DNA of 64,000 nucleotides from Saxidomus purpurata (lineage: Eukaryota; Mollusca; Bivalvia; Venerida; Veneridae): assembly GCA_022818135.1 (NCBI GenBank), contig JAFMSR010000003.1:30010462-30074461 (forward strand), given 5' to 3'. Below are positions 24,746 to 36,676 of this stretch, in pieces; the first letter of the stretch is position 1, and the number at the start of each line of letters is the position of its first letter. A model generated the notes under the pieces. The model searched no databases, was not told the DNA's origin, and saw only the letters and a program-made list of their open reading frames with translations. Made by a program: the position numbers and the translations under genes.

Positions 24746-27700
24746 ATGTTTAGCAACTCACCAAATTACAATAAATTGAAAACAAACTTACGATTGACAA
24801 TAAACAGACTAAAACTTTTGGAAAAGAAGAAAACTGAAATTGGACAAAAGGCAAGAAAAGAGATTGCAGACTATATTTCTGGAGGAAAAGATGATAGAGC
24901 AAGGATTAGGGTTGAACACATTGTTAGAGAGGATTATCTGGTTGAGGCTATGGAATTGTTGGAAATGTACTGTGACTTGTTATTGGCAAGGTTTGGCCTC
25001 ATTCAAACTCAGAAGTAAGTATAAGTAACTCAGTACTTGCACTGTTGTAGTTAGTCTCACTATTTCCACTTCGAAGGCAAACTGATTTTACAGGTTGACA
25101 TTTTACAGTTGTCCGCCTTCTACGTCTCACTTTGAAGTGCCAATAGCTGGGAACACATCCCCAACAAAATTCTGTTGGGCACAAGTGTATAAACACAATA
25201 AAATCCAATATTTAAATGTAATTATGATTTAACATGATAGGATTAAGTTTTAAAATGGTGCTAACACAATTCTAAGTTAAATTTACCTATTTACACCTGC
25301 ATCAACCGATGAATTTGATGAAATATGAAAATTAACGGTGTATCATCATGCCTTAAGTGTAAACTTGCATGTTAAGGTTTAAACGTTCATATTTCATAAA
25401 GTGGTGAGATTTTTCATGAAGTTTTAGGTTTTCATTTAACGTGATATTATATTCTTCATTTTAGAGCGGAAAATTGTTTTTTTAAGTAGGTAAATTGTAT
25501 ATTATGCGTCGGTTGTACCTTATATTGATACTGCACTTTCTGCTTATTATGGAGCACATTAAAATTAGTCGTAAAGGTGCGACAGTTATAAAATATCAGA
25601 TAGATCTGTGAAAGGGGTCACACTGAAATGCAAAATAGATTAGGCTATGTTGTAGTATGGTTTCCAGTAGTTTAAATAATTTGGCGTTGGGGTACGCTCT
25701 CATAGATCTGACATTCCTTAACTGTAAAACCTCTAAAATGTCAGCCTGTAAAATCGGTTTGCCTAACTGGTGAGACTAGGTTCCAAGCTGCTAGACATGG
25801 CGTCTTATTGTATGACAATGTGAAACCAGTTTTATTGATTTTAGTACAGAAGAAACAACCTGTACTCAAAAGTTTCTAATGATTTTGATATCAGGTGGCA
25901 AATTTATTTTCTGTCATGAACAGTAACCATTATTCATATCAATATGTTCAGTTTCATTTTACATTTAAACATCAATACTTTCATTTTCTTTCATAGGGAG
26001 TTAGATCCAGGTCTGGAAGAAGCTATTGCCAGTTTGATTTGGTCTGCTCCAAGACTGCAGACAGACTGTGGAGAACTGAAAACAATTGCAGATGAGTTTT
26101 CGAGGAAATATGGTAAAGAATTTGGCCAGGCATGCCGCACAAATGCCCTGAACAATGTTAGTGAAAAGGTCATGCATAAACTTGGTGTTCAAGCACCACC
26201 AAAGATTCTAATTGAGAGATACATGATTGAAATTGCTAGATCTTACAATGTTCCTTTTGAGCCTGATCCCTCTGTGATGGTACAAGATGAAATATTTGCA
26301 GCAGAGAATCTGTTGATAGATTTGGATGAGAACAAGAAAGGTGGCGGTAGCGGGTATGGTGGTGGTGGCGGGTATGGTGGTGGTGGCGGTGGTTTTCTGG
26401 AACCACAAAAGTATCCCCCACAACCACAGGTAATGACTTTTAGATACAAAGTAAATTCTCCTAATTGATTTCAGTTTAAATATTGTGTCATACCAGTATT
26501 CATACTTACTTAATTTTAACAGTCTTGATATGAAAAAAAGTCAGTTTCTTCATTTGAAATAAAGGAATATTAAAGAAAAAAAGAATGTTTCACCCAGTCT
26601 GCGCTTTTTTTTATTTGTGTAAATGAAATGGTGGCATTGGATTTTGTTAATTTTTATGAAATTCTTACTTAATTCATACAAAATAAACATATTTTGACAT
26701 ATTTTGACATTCCTTACAGCCACCAGGTCCACCGAGTCAAGGAGCTATGTATTACCCCCCTCCACAACCTCAGGTTTGTACAAAATCTGTATTCTGTAGA
26801 TGATACATAATTGTCATTTAGGTAGGACTGTGTTAGCCTTCAAAATGTCTTTAAAATTGACTTCAAAATGTCAAAGTAACAAGGTGATTTCTTTCTCAGA
26901 AATGAACATTTTCTTTGACGGCATTTATATTTTTGGCTAGATTAAACTTATGGTTATATTAAAGTAACTAGTATCAGAATCCTTCCTCAACTCAACCTAA
27001 CCAAGGAAGGGTTTGTTATTTGCCGTCCATTTGTCAACTGGTTATTAAAGTTAATTAGATTTGGTTGATTCATTGCTTTAAGTATTCAAAAACTGCCTAA
27101 TGGTTCCTTCCGTAGTCGAGGTTGAGTCGAGGAATATTTCTGAAAATGGTCATTAGGATGCCCATTTGAATCTATATAAATAGATTCTTTGGGCCTCATA
27201 AAGGAAAATTGTTTTGTTACAATCACAAACTGTCAAATTTTCCTCTCTCTTCTGTAGTGGAAGTTCAAGTACACAGATAGTTTACTTTTTCTGCATTTAA
27301 ATGCAACAGAAGCAAAGCTTAAAGGCCAGCAAAGAAAACACCAATTGCAAACTTCATCAAATGTTAAGAAGCTGTAATTGATGATTATATGCTTGTATGT
27401 TTCTATTTATGACAGCCTACAGTAGAGCAGAAGATGCCACCCCCAGTTCCTAGTGTTCCCCCTGCTGGGGACCCAACCTACCCTCCACCAGGAGCAGGTA
27501 TGACCCCTTCAGCACCAGCAAAGGGTTTGGAGTACTCTCCACCCCCTGCTTACAGTACAAACCCTCCATCTCCTAGTAAGTTATTCCATTTTGTTTTTGT
27601 AAAAAAACGAAATCAAATCAAATCCTGTAATATTCTTTGGGACTAATTGAGCACTGTAAGACAGCTGGTCGGAATTGTAAGTTAGCAAATGTCACCATTT

Positions 27701-28805
27701 TGCATGTAATGCACGAATGGCTGTCACGTCATAGCTCTTATAACCAGCTGATTTATTACCCTTTAAGTATTGTGTCACTGCGTTTGTTGTTGTTTTGCTG
27801 TAAATGATATGCTACAAATTAAAAATGTCAGTTATATTTGCATGCACTGTATTGTATTATAGTTTGTTTTACTGTAGTCAGTATCTGTTTAATAATATAA
27901 GAAATATTATGACCCAGTCAGTATGAAGTTGATTCACTGTACTGAAAATTATATTCACCAACCAAGTTTGTAGTTTGTGGTCTGCCTAATTTTCCGCCTC
28001 TGTTTCATAGCAAAGCAAACTGATATAGGAGGTGTAGAGGTAGGGTGCCAGACTCCTAACCGAGACATTGCAGGTTTGAATCCTGTCATCAGAATTTGTC
28101 TTGGACAGTCACAGTCTCTTTTGGCGCAAGTACTGGTCAGAATCCTAGGAAGCAGTCATTGAGAATAGTTGATATAAGCAGTGAAACCTTTAATCTACAA
28201 ACTTAATAAGTTAAAATGGTTTGAACCAATCTCATGTAAGTGTTTTACTAGGACATACAGTAAAATCAGGTTCCCCTTGGTTTATTCTTCATTATTGCCA
28301 GTTTTGCACAAAATTGTTAGATATCAACCAAAAGTTTAAAACTAACTGTTATTTGAAATATGTTTGTTGCCAAAACAGAAAACGTCTCCACAAATGTGTG
28401 AATTGGCAACATGAGAGAGTGACAGAGGGAACCCTGAAAATACTGCATATTTCTTGTAGGGATACAGGCAGTACACATTTTATGCATGCACATGCTTTTG
28501 TATTTCTTATTACCTTTCATCATTGGACCCACGACTGCTCATTGCGCTACACTCATCAATTCACATGTACTAGCACTTTCAAGCATGGCATAATTTAATT
28601 TTCTCCATTTCATATCAAGGCATTTTAATCACTTTATACATATTTCACAGGACAAGTGCAAAGACCTATGGATAGTTTCCCAGAGCTACCGGCAGTGCCT
28701 AACAGTACGCTACCGGATCCACCTGGATCAACTTCAGCTGGGGGAGACGATGTGGACTTTGACGACCTTTCACGAAGATTTGAGGAGTTGAAGAAGAAAA
28801 AATGA
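24746..28805 (+). CDS. IST1: IST1 homologue, ESCRT-III-associated factor, 5 exons, 356 aa
   Basis: IST1 is an ESCRT-III-like protein that binds CHMP1 and the AAA ATPase VPS4 in endosomal sorting, membrane-tubule scission and abscission. Exons: 24746-25014, 25997-26429, 26720-26773, 27416-27575, 28651-28805, all GT-AG, total 1071 nt. The Ist1 domain covers about residues 10-190 (NLRLTINRLKLLEKKKTE, RARIRVEHIVREDYLVEAME, LLLARFGLIQ, KILIERYMIEIARSYNVP). A glycine/tyrosine-rich linker follows at 205-222 and proline-rich exons at 223-305. Near the end are FPELPAVP (315-322), matching the human MIT-interacting LPELPSVP region, and the C-terminal DDLSRRFEELKKK helix, the MIM-type VPS4-binding motif. 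Human IST1 is about 364 aa, so length agrees. The 54-nt exon 26720-26773 is phase 0 at both ends and could be skipped without a frameshift. Confidence 0.95.
25052..25778 (+). mobile_element. 727-bp MITE with long terminal inverted repeats and TA ends, IST1 intron 1
   Basis: It starts TA-GTCTCAC (25052) and ends GTGAGAC-TA (25778). The inner terminal repeat also pairs: ggcaaactgattttacagg on the left against the reverse complement of cctgtaaaatcggtttgcc on the right, then tgacattttacag against ctctaaaatgtca. TA flanks point to a Tc1/mariner-type non-autonomous element. The interior shares the agatctgtgaaaggggtcac block with copies at 1940-2748 and 61587-62216. Confidence 0.8.
28028..28105 (+). 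repeat. tRNA-derived SINE head, IST1 intron 4
   Basis: ggtgtagaggtagggtgcc resembles a pol III A box and gcaggtttgaatcctgtc a B box, at tRNA-like spacing. It is not a functional tRNA: the stems are poorly paired and no 3' processing context is visible. Confidence 0.6.
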
Positions 28806-29600
28806 TCATCGGTATCAGAATGACTTAATCTGATTAAACATTTCACATAACCTCAACAGTTGAAAATTTCACATGCCTCAACAATTGATATTTATTATCG
28901 GTAGTGATATCATGTATACAATAGTGACCTGATTAACATGTTTAATCTGCAATGGAGATCTTCTATTCTTAGAAAACTTTGACCAATAGGATGAACTTTT
29001 TTACACTTTCTAAATGTATATTTAGAAGTAGGATGCAGCCAGCACATTTAAATAGCAGCCTCTGTTGAATGGTGGCAGCTTAAAGCATGTGGCGAGTTAA
29101 CTTAGAATTACTTTAAGTTCTATTATCAGAAAGTAGACTATGAAGTCCTGTCATCAGGAAGTGAGAGTATGAAACAGTAAACAAAAGAAATAAGATTAAA
29201 ATTTCTTACTAAGATTTTGTTATATTCATACAGAGTAAGAAACCTGAAAAGATGCTTCAGTTACACAAAATAAAGTTATCCCCAGATAAACTTCAGCATA
29301 TCTGAAGCTCAGTTTCAGCTGCCTCACGGATCATTGTTAACACGTACAGAATTTTACCATTTTAAGTTTTATGAACTGGTTAAACAGGCAATGATATAAT
29401 TCTTTTCAAAGTATTTACAATTACAGTAATAAATTATCAGTACAACTTTAAACTGGATATATCGGGTGTTTTATTTTCATATTTGTTACAGTCAATCATC
29501 TTTATAAAAATTATTTTCTATCTGCTTTCATATTGTTATGATTGTCTTTTGTTATGATTGGTGTAATTAGTGTATTTTGAACACTTTTATGTTATCAATC

Positions 29601-29606
29601 AATAAA
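29601..29606 (+). terminator. Likely distal IST1 polyadenylation signal
   Basis: AATAAA about 0.8 kb after the stop codon; another begins at 29630. Earlier hexamers at about 29268 and 29424 are also possible, so the 3' UTR length is uncertain. Confidence 0.45.
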
Positions 29607-30071
29607 TCTTTGGCTGTGTTGTAACTAAGAATAAAAACAGCTTTTGCTTATACTTTGTTGATTTGTTGGACAGTTTGTACAGGGTAGTTTTTGTCATTTT
29701 CCCAGCAATATACATTAAATTGAAACACAAGCCTTTTATAAACTATGACAGCAGCCAAGAAAAGACATTGTTGTCCATGCCATGTAACTAAGTGGAAAAG
29801 GGCAAAATTGAAAGCTTCACGGAATAGCTAATCTAAGAGACCAATCTTGTTTGTGCTATCAAGCTTCTAAGCTTTTACAGGACGTGAACTGAAGTATCAA
29901 GAAGACACAAAATTTTGATGGAAATTAGTAGACTGACAGACCTTCAAATCATTATCATGCTGATTAACAAAAGTATCTTGTTCTATTACCCACTGTAAGA
30001 TATAGTGCAGGCAGAACTTGGTTACGGTTTCGAGCAACATTTAAATTTGGGGTCAAAATATCTGCAAGTAT

Positions 30072-30576
30072 GTATAGTGCAACCTCCCTACATCAGCCAA
30101 ATGACTGGAAATTGGCTGTTGTCAAGGGACGGCTGTTGCAGAGGGATTATTTTGTGGTAATACAATATGATCAGCTTTTTTGTTTTTTTGGCGGGTTTAT
30201 GCTTTTGGTACTAAACATTGTGAAAAAGGTGAGTGTTTTTGGATTGTAATTTGATTTTAATTACCATTCAATCTTGATGTGAAAGTCAGACCAAGGAATG
30301 GGCAAAACATGCATACACTGGGGATTTTCTGAATATTGCTAATATATGGAAAGCTTTTCTGGTAAAAATTTTGATGGGCGATTAGTGTGTTCCTTGGCCG
30401 TTTGAGACTTTTTCTGTCAATTCAGGATGAAATAAAGTGGCTGTTGGCCAGAGTTTGGAGGTGGCTGTTGATGGGATGTAAAACATATAGAAAAACCAAC
30501 AGGGGGAATCAAATTGGCTGTTGTAAAGAGGTGGCTGTTGGTGGGAGGTGACCGTTAGTGGAGGTTACACTGTATA
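30072..30576. mobile_element. About 505-bp MITE
   Basis: Left end tatagtgcaacctcccta pairs with the reverse complement of gaggttacactgtata at the right. Internally, the phrase ggctgttg recurs near both ends in forms such as attggctgttg and gtggctgttgg. Flanking TA is consistent with a Tc1/mariner/pogo-type target. No open transposase frame. Confidence 0.6.
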
Positions 30577-33299
30577 AGGCAATTGTGCTACCATATGGCC
30601 TCCACTGAGGATGCTCCTATTAAGATTATCAGTGGTCAGTAAGAAAGAGAAACAAGATTGGCTTATTCATTTATTTAACAAAAGCAGTAAATAAACACTC
30701 GCCTTAACAAATCTATTCAACAATTTTTGGTTTGCCAAAGTTTTTCTCATTAGCTTTAAAAATCAGTAGCTGCTCAACAGTGAAACCATTTTAAATCCAC
30801 AATTTTCAACTTTATGCAAAGTATCCTTACCTTCCAGAAAAGGTATAACACATTTTTGGTTTAATAAAGTATTATAATATGTAACTAAATTGCGTCAAAT
30901 GTATAAAAAAAAGTCTTCACAAAAACTATTATAATATAATTATATGAAATGTCTTTTGGCATTGCTTGTTCAGCATGGCTCAGTACATGTAACAAAGGTT
31001 ACATTACAACATCATTATTTTAAAGCTGCTCGCATTCAGGTTTTTGTTGAAAAAATAAGGTTCTTTTGATTGTCTAATGATTAAATAAAAGAAGTTCCAG
31101 TACGAATTCCTGTTAAAATTTTTATCTTTTTGAAATTATAAGCTACCAAAAGGTTTTTTAAAATCCCAATAAAATAGGGTTACTAATATAGTTACGTGAT
31201 TTGCTTGGGTGGTACATCCAATCATACAAGTGCCAAGCATGATCAGACCTAAACGAGAGCCTTTCCAATGTCCGGATCACATTTCTATGATAATGACCCT
31301 TATACTATATACCTTTGGGTACTTGACCAAACTAATACTCTTTAATTTTAAATGATGTTTAGCATAAAATAAAAGGAAAAACTCTAATTCATGCAAAATA
31401 GGTGTTGTTTGCGAGGTAATTTATTTGATGTAAATTGTATAAACGTCTTAAGACGCAACAAAGCAGGCATTTTCTGTGGACAGACTGGAAACACCCTTAC
31501 AAAAATTTGCCAAATTTGGTAGTGTGGTAATATGGAATCAGATTTCAACATGTACTTGATCTGTAATAATGGACTTGTCTGAGATTTTTGCAGGAAATAC
31601 GGAAGTACCGATGTTAGGTATATACTAAAACAGTGTAGCTAGCCATCAAATAAAACCCACCAACATTTTCAACAGATTTTCCAAAATCGCTTCGACGATT
31701 TTCACTAGTTTTGTTAATTCTAGCATTTACTTTTACATTTTATGTTTTAATTTATCATTTTGGAGAAATAACAATTTCTCACCAGCAACTGTGTGCAAGC
31801 AGCTTCAACTTATACAAACCAATTTGAAAATCCATGAAATAATAAGTGAAATAATGGAAACAATGCTTACAACTTAACTTGACAAGTAAATCAGAAGAGT
31901 GCTTAATCCCCCAATTTCAAAATATAATTGAATGTTACAGTTCAGTACTGTACACTAGATCTGGATTTCTCAAGCATACCTAACACAGCTAAGCAGAATA
32001 AACAATTCCCATTGGTTATAAAGATGTTCATCTTTATTATTATAGAGGCACCTAGAAATTTAAGAGACATCAATCTATTTCCATTCTCTACTTGTTTGCA
32101 AACAACATAACACAATAGTTGTCACCTCGAATATTCAGTCACTTATGATAAGAATCCATAATTGTACATGAAACAATCAACTGCTATGGTTGACAGTACC
32201 CAACCTGCTTAACACACTGCTTTCAAGGCCATTACAGTTTGCCTTACTTTTTAATCAAATCAAATGCCCCCATTTCATTTTTTAAAAAGCAAAGTTTATT
32301 TTCCATATTGCCTCTACATCACTAATGCTCCCTTGCAATAAATTTGCTTATTCCTGCAATATATACCTATAACCTCTACATAATGCTGAATACATGGTAA
32401 GCCTCCCAGACAGCTGTTACAGTCCTGTGCCTACATACTGATACATACAGTTAGCAGAAGCATGAATTCCACCTACATCATAATGTGTATGCAACTGGAA
32501 CATTTTGTAAAACCATATATGTTGGCATTTGCATAACAATTTGCATAAAAATATTACTATAATGCAAAAATATAAGTATAACAATACAATGTAGATAATA
32601 ATCAGCTACACCTATCAGGTCTACCTGTAGCTGTATCACTCGGGTTACATCATAATTATGATCTAACAATATTCAACAAAATATCACATCATTTATGAAT
32701 GTTTGCATTCTTAAACAAGTAACAATATACTCTCAGTACTTAATATTTTACATTAAAATTTAACAGTAAAAATATTTAACAACTTTCTACATCTTACTTG
32801 TCTGGCAATCAAGAGAGAACTCTACTGTTGTAACTAGTGTTATATTCAGTTCTTGCTATGCACTTAAGAATTCATCACTGATACTCTCCCTTTAAACAAT
32901 TAAAGGTACAGTTCAACCAGAAAGACAGACTGGTTTCTTTAAAACAATACCGAAGAGTGAGGAGTAGATTAGGTATTTGCTGCCAGGAAGCAAGTCACAC
33001 TTTCTAATGCTTCAACTAAAATTCTAAACTGACTGTAAATTACACACTTGCAGATACACTATACAATAAAACCCTGCTGATAAACTACCCAACAGTAACA
33101 AGCGGTCAACAAAAAATACACATCATGTGATAGGTATCTTAAAAAAATATTCACACCTCCAATATAGTAAGTAACTTTGAACGGGTTAACTTAATACATA
33201 ATGGAAACTAATGATATGTCAAGTTAATTGCCTCTGAGACATGAGTACACTATGCTGACATAAAGTTAGTCAGGGTCACTATGCTGACACAAGTAATAT

Positions 33300-33985
33300 G
33301 AATTACATGAGTTAATTTACAAGTTGTTTATTGCCCTATAGCAGTCTGAAATCTTATGTTAAAGTAATGAATGTATGAAGTTTGACTCTGGAAAAACATG
33401 CTGCAAGTAACCATGGTTTAGTGTTACATCGGGGAAAACGATAGTGGGGAAAAAAACAAGAGCTACCAATCTTCCATTTGTTTATTGCACTATTGCAGTC
33501 TGAAATCTTGTGTAGAATTAACTAAAGCTATCACTTAAACTGATGCATACCCCAATGGCAATGTACAACATATGTATGACAATTTGACCCCAAATTATAA
33601 TATGCACATCTACACTTCCTACTAATGCTTCAAACCAAATTTGATGAAATTCAAACAAGAGATGAACAGCTGACAACATTTTCAAGCCCCTGTGACCTAA
33701 ACTTTTGACCCCAAAATTTCATAGGCACAACTTCTCTCCATAAGTAATGCTAGTCACAAAGTTTGATGAAAATCCAACAATGGGTTTCCGAGATGAAAAG
33801 CAGACAAGATTTTCAATTTCAAGCCCCTATGACCTTGACCTTTATGTGTGATCCCAAGTTACAATATGCACAACTAGATTTCATGCTGATGCTTCCCACC
33901 AAGTCTGATGGAAATCCAGCAATGTGTGAAGATGAAGAGCAGACAAGGCAAAGTGGACAGACAGATAGACAGCAACTGGGAAAAC
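33300..33985. repeat. Degenerate tandem repeat array, 3-4 units
   Basis: tttattgcactattgcagtctgaaatctt at 33480 repeats the block at about 33322. Units with aatgcttc..aa.tttgatgaaa.tc.aacaa, agatgaa.agcagacaa and cccc.tgacct repeat to 33985, ending in gacagacagatagacag. This is the style of many bivalve intergenic repeats; no coding value. Confidence 0.6.
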
Positions 33986-36676
33986 AATATGCCATGAATG
34001 AAAAACACCAAGACTCAGTGATCTTTTTATAGCCCAACAGTATCAAGTTTTAGAGTGGAGAACTTCTGGGGCAAAACATGGTCTTATTCTACATTTAAAT
34101 TGACTGTCAAATCATGGATTATTGAATATTAGAAACAAGTATAACTTTACATCACCATAATCATGTACATGTATATAGCACTATTCATTTCTCGTGTTTT
34201 CGTACTGAAAATCTTTTCAACATTTTAATATTTACAAGCAATAATTCCTTGCCTATCTGTTTTCAACAGACAGAAATAATGATTCTAAAAATCTGTTCAA
34301 AAGTTAACAATTACATGTATTAACAAAACAATTTAAAAGATCCAAGTAACCTGTTACAAAATATACATACCTTCAAAACATTACAGATAGAAATAATTTT
34401 AGCAGTTCATGCCTGGCCTGACTGAAATTTTTTACTTACTTTGTCTGCCTTAATTAAAATACAATAAAATTTGAGAAAACCTGATGCAATAAAAAATAGA
34501 AGAAATCTTGGTGTTTTTGTGTAATTCAATGAATGCACCAATAAATATGAGATTTATTGCATAATTTCAAATAGGAGTACTACGATGTAGATGTGCAATT
34601 AGTTTACATCCAAGATGAGACCAGATAGAGGAAGCTTGAGCAAGGTCAAGATTACAACCAAGTACATTGGTTTCTAGCCATTTTTTTCAAGTTAAATGTC
34701 TTAAAAAAATGCACAAAAAATCATAATGATGATCAATGGCCGCTTTGAGCTATTTATGCAAACAACTTGCTGCCCAATCGACAACATCTAGAATTACGAC
34801 TAGCAGGGGTATTCTGATTGCATAGCAGACTACAAAAAAGTAGTGAAGGGACAAAGCTTCCATCACCTGAGTGAAAAATTGGTGGGAAACAAGTCTGCAC
34901 TTATGTACAACACACCTACAAATGATGCTGATCAATTTTGTGAAGTGTTACAGAAATTCCATCTCAGTAAAAATGTAACAATTGAGATAATGATCCTAAG
35001 TTCTGAACTAACAAACAAATTTACAATATTTTTACTCTATTCCTCTGTTTGGGGGCATAAAAATGTAAGAAAGTACATGCGATGCACTCAAATACTGTAA
35101 ATTAACGTTTTTCGACAACAAAACATGTTTGCATATTCATCATTTTCCTTATTAAAAGTTCTCCGGAAATGAATGATTTTCCAGAAACATACAGGAAAGG
35201 CATCTGTGAAAACCTATTTTCCATGATAATACTTTTCGTATAATAACAAGTTTTTTACGTAATCACCTTATTACACAATATTATTAGTAAATCAAATCTT
35301 TACTAGTCACTTATACTGATGTGAAATTGAAGTTAATATTTAATCAAAGTTAATATTTAAACATACCTGTAATGCTATAATTAATCCATAACTAACATAA
35401 CCAAATCCAAACAAAAGACTTATTATCCATTTACAAAGTTTTGTCTGGCCTAACATATGCTATATATAATATAATATAATATATAACTATAAATTATTAT
35501 CTTTTTATCTCCCGAATTCAAACTGATTTACATAACAGAATTAACTACATGTAACATGTATGAAAAATCATTTACAGTCCCCCCTACTCCAAAAAAAAAC
35601 AACATCAATTTATTACACTTTATAGGCTTACACAAAACATACTGATTACGCCAGCTATGGTTTGAATACAACATGGTCAAAGTACTAAAGGTTATGGAAA
35701 AACTACCAGTTTTCTGAAGTTTACATAAAGCTGAAAGTATTAAACAAATGTGGATATGCAACCATTAGCAACATGTTATTCCAGATTTACAACACGAGAA
35801 AGGGAAGTAATGGATACCGAGATCAGTTCAAACAAGGATTAGCTACCCTGATGGTAAAATGCTGAATGTTATCAATCTAGTCAACATGATCATATGCATT
35901 GCCCACTCTGGGGGAAATTATCAGTTGGACTGTCGTTTAACTTGCTAACAGAGTATTAAAATTTACAAATAACAATAAAAAATTTAAAATGTTCAAAATC
36001 TCTATCAGATCATATCATTATGGCACAAAGGAATGCATTCCACATAAATTATATTTCTACAACAATCAAAGTGTCTTGTGTACGAAGTTGAGCCATCAAT
36101 TTCTTTGATTGTGCCTGCAAGTCAATGTACCAGGGAACTGACTCTTACAAATCAGCTTCTTTACTTAATTGTCTTACTTTTAACATGCATAAAATCAATT
36201 TTAGCTTATCATGACTGTTTTTAACATGTCTTTCAGAATGTTGATAATCAATAAAGAAATCAAACAAATATTAACTAAGGATTAGTCAATTTGTAAGTGA
36301 AACTGCAAAAAAATATGTCAACATCAAACATGTGTTGAAAATGATATTCAAGGAATTTTTAAATAATATCAATCAATTGTGTGTGCACCAAGACCAACTG
36401 TACTAAATACAGACTTCAGATGTAAGCTGGCACTGAAAACTATACATGTATAAGTAGAAAAATACAGACTGCCCTAATTTTTTAATTCAAGAACAAAATG
36501 CAAGAGCAAAGTACAGCAAACCTGTGATTACTGCCATGGGTAAGTTTTACTGTTACCAGTATTTTTTATCATAATATCATTCTAAACTTTTGGAACTGCT
36601 CAGCAGTGATAGTATAAAATCTCCGCTTATTTATAAAATACATAATATATTATTCAATATCTACACAGATTCTTCC

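Larger units (their letters stand above)
29640..36676. other. Seven-kilobase interval without a supportable coding exon
   Basis: AT-rich sequence between the IST1 3' UTR and the last coding exon of the minus-strand pseudokinase gene. It holds a MITE (30072-30576) and a degenerate repeat array (33300-33985). The right-hand part probably includes the pseudokinase gene's 3' UTR, whose end I cannot place. Open frames here (for example 34843-35100) are short and lack splice or family support. Confidence 0.55.

Noticed and set aside
26208..26449. His/Pro-rich minus-strand open frames
   Set aside because: Reverse reading of the IST1 glycine-rich linker.
34843..35100. 85-codon open frame in the gap between IST1 and the pseudokinase gene
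   Set aside because: No recognisable domain, no splice context, AT-rich surroundings with repeat-like wording.
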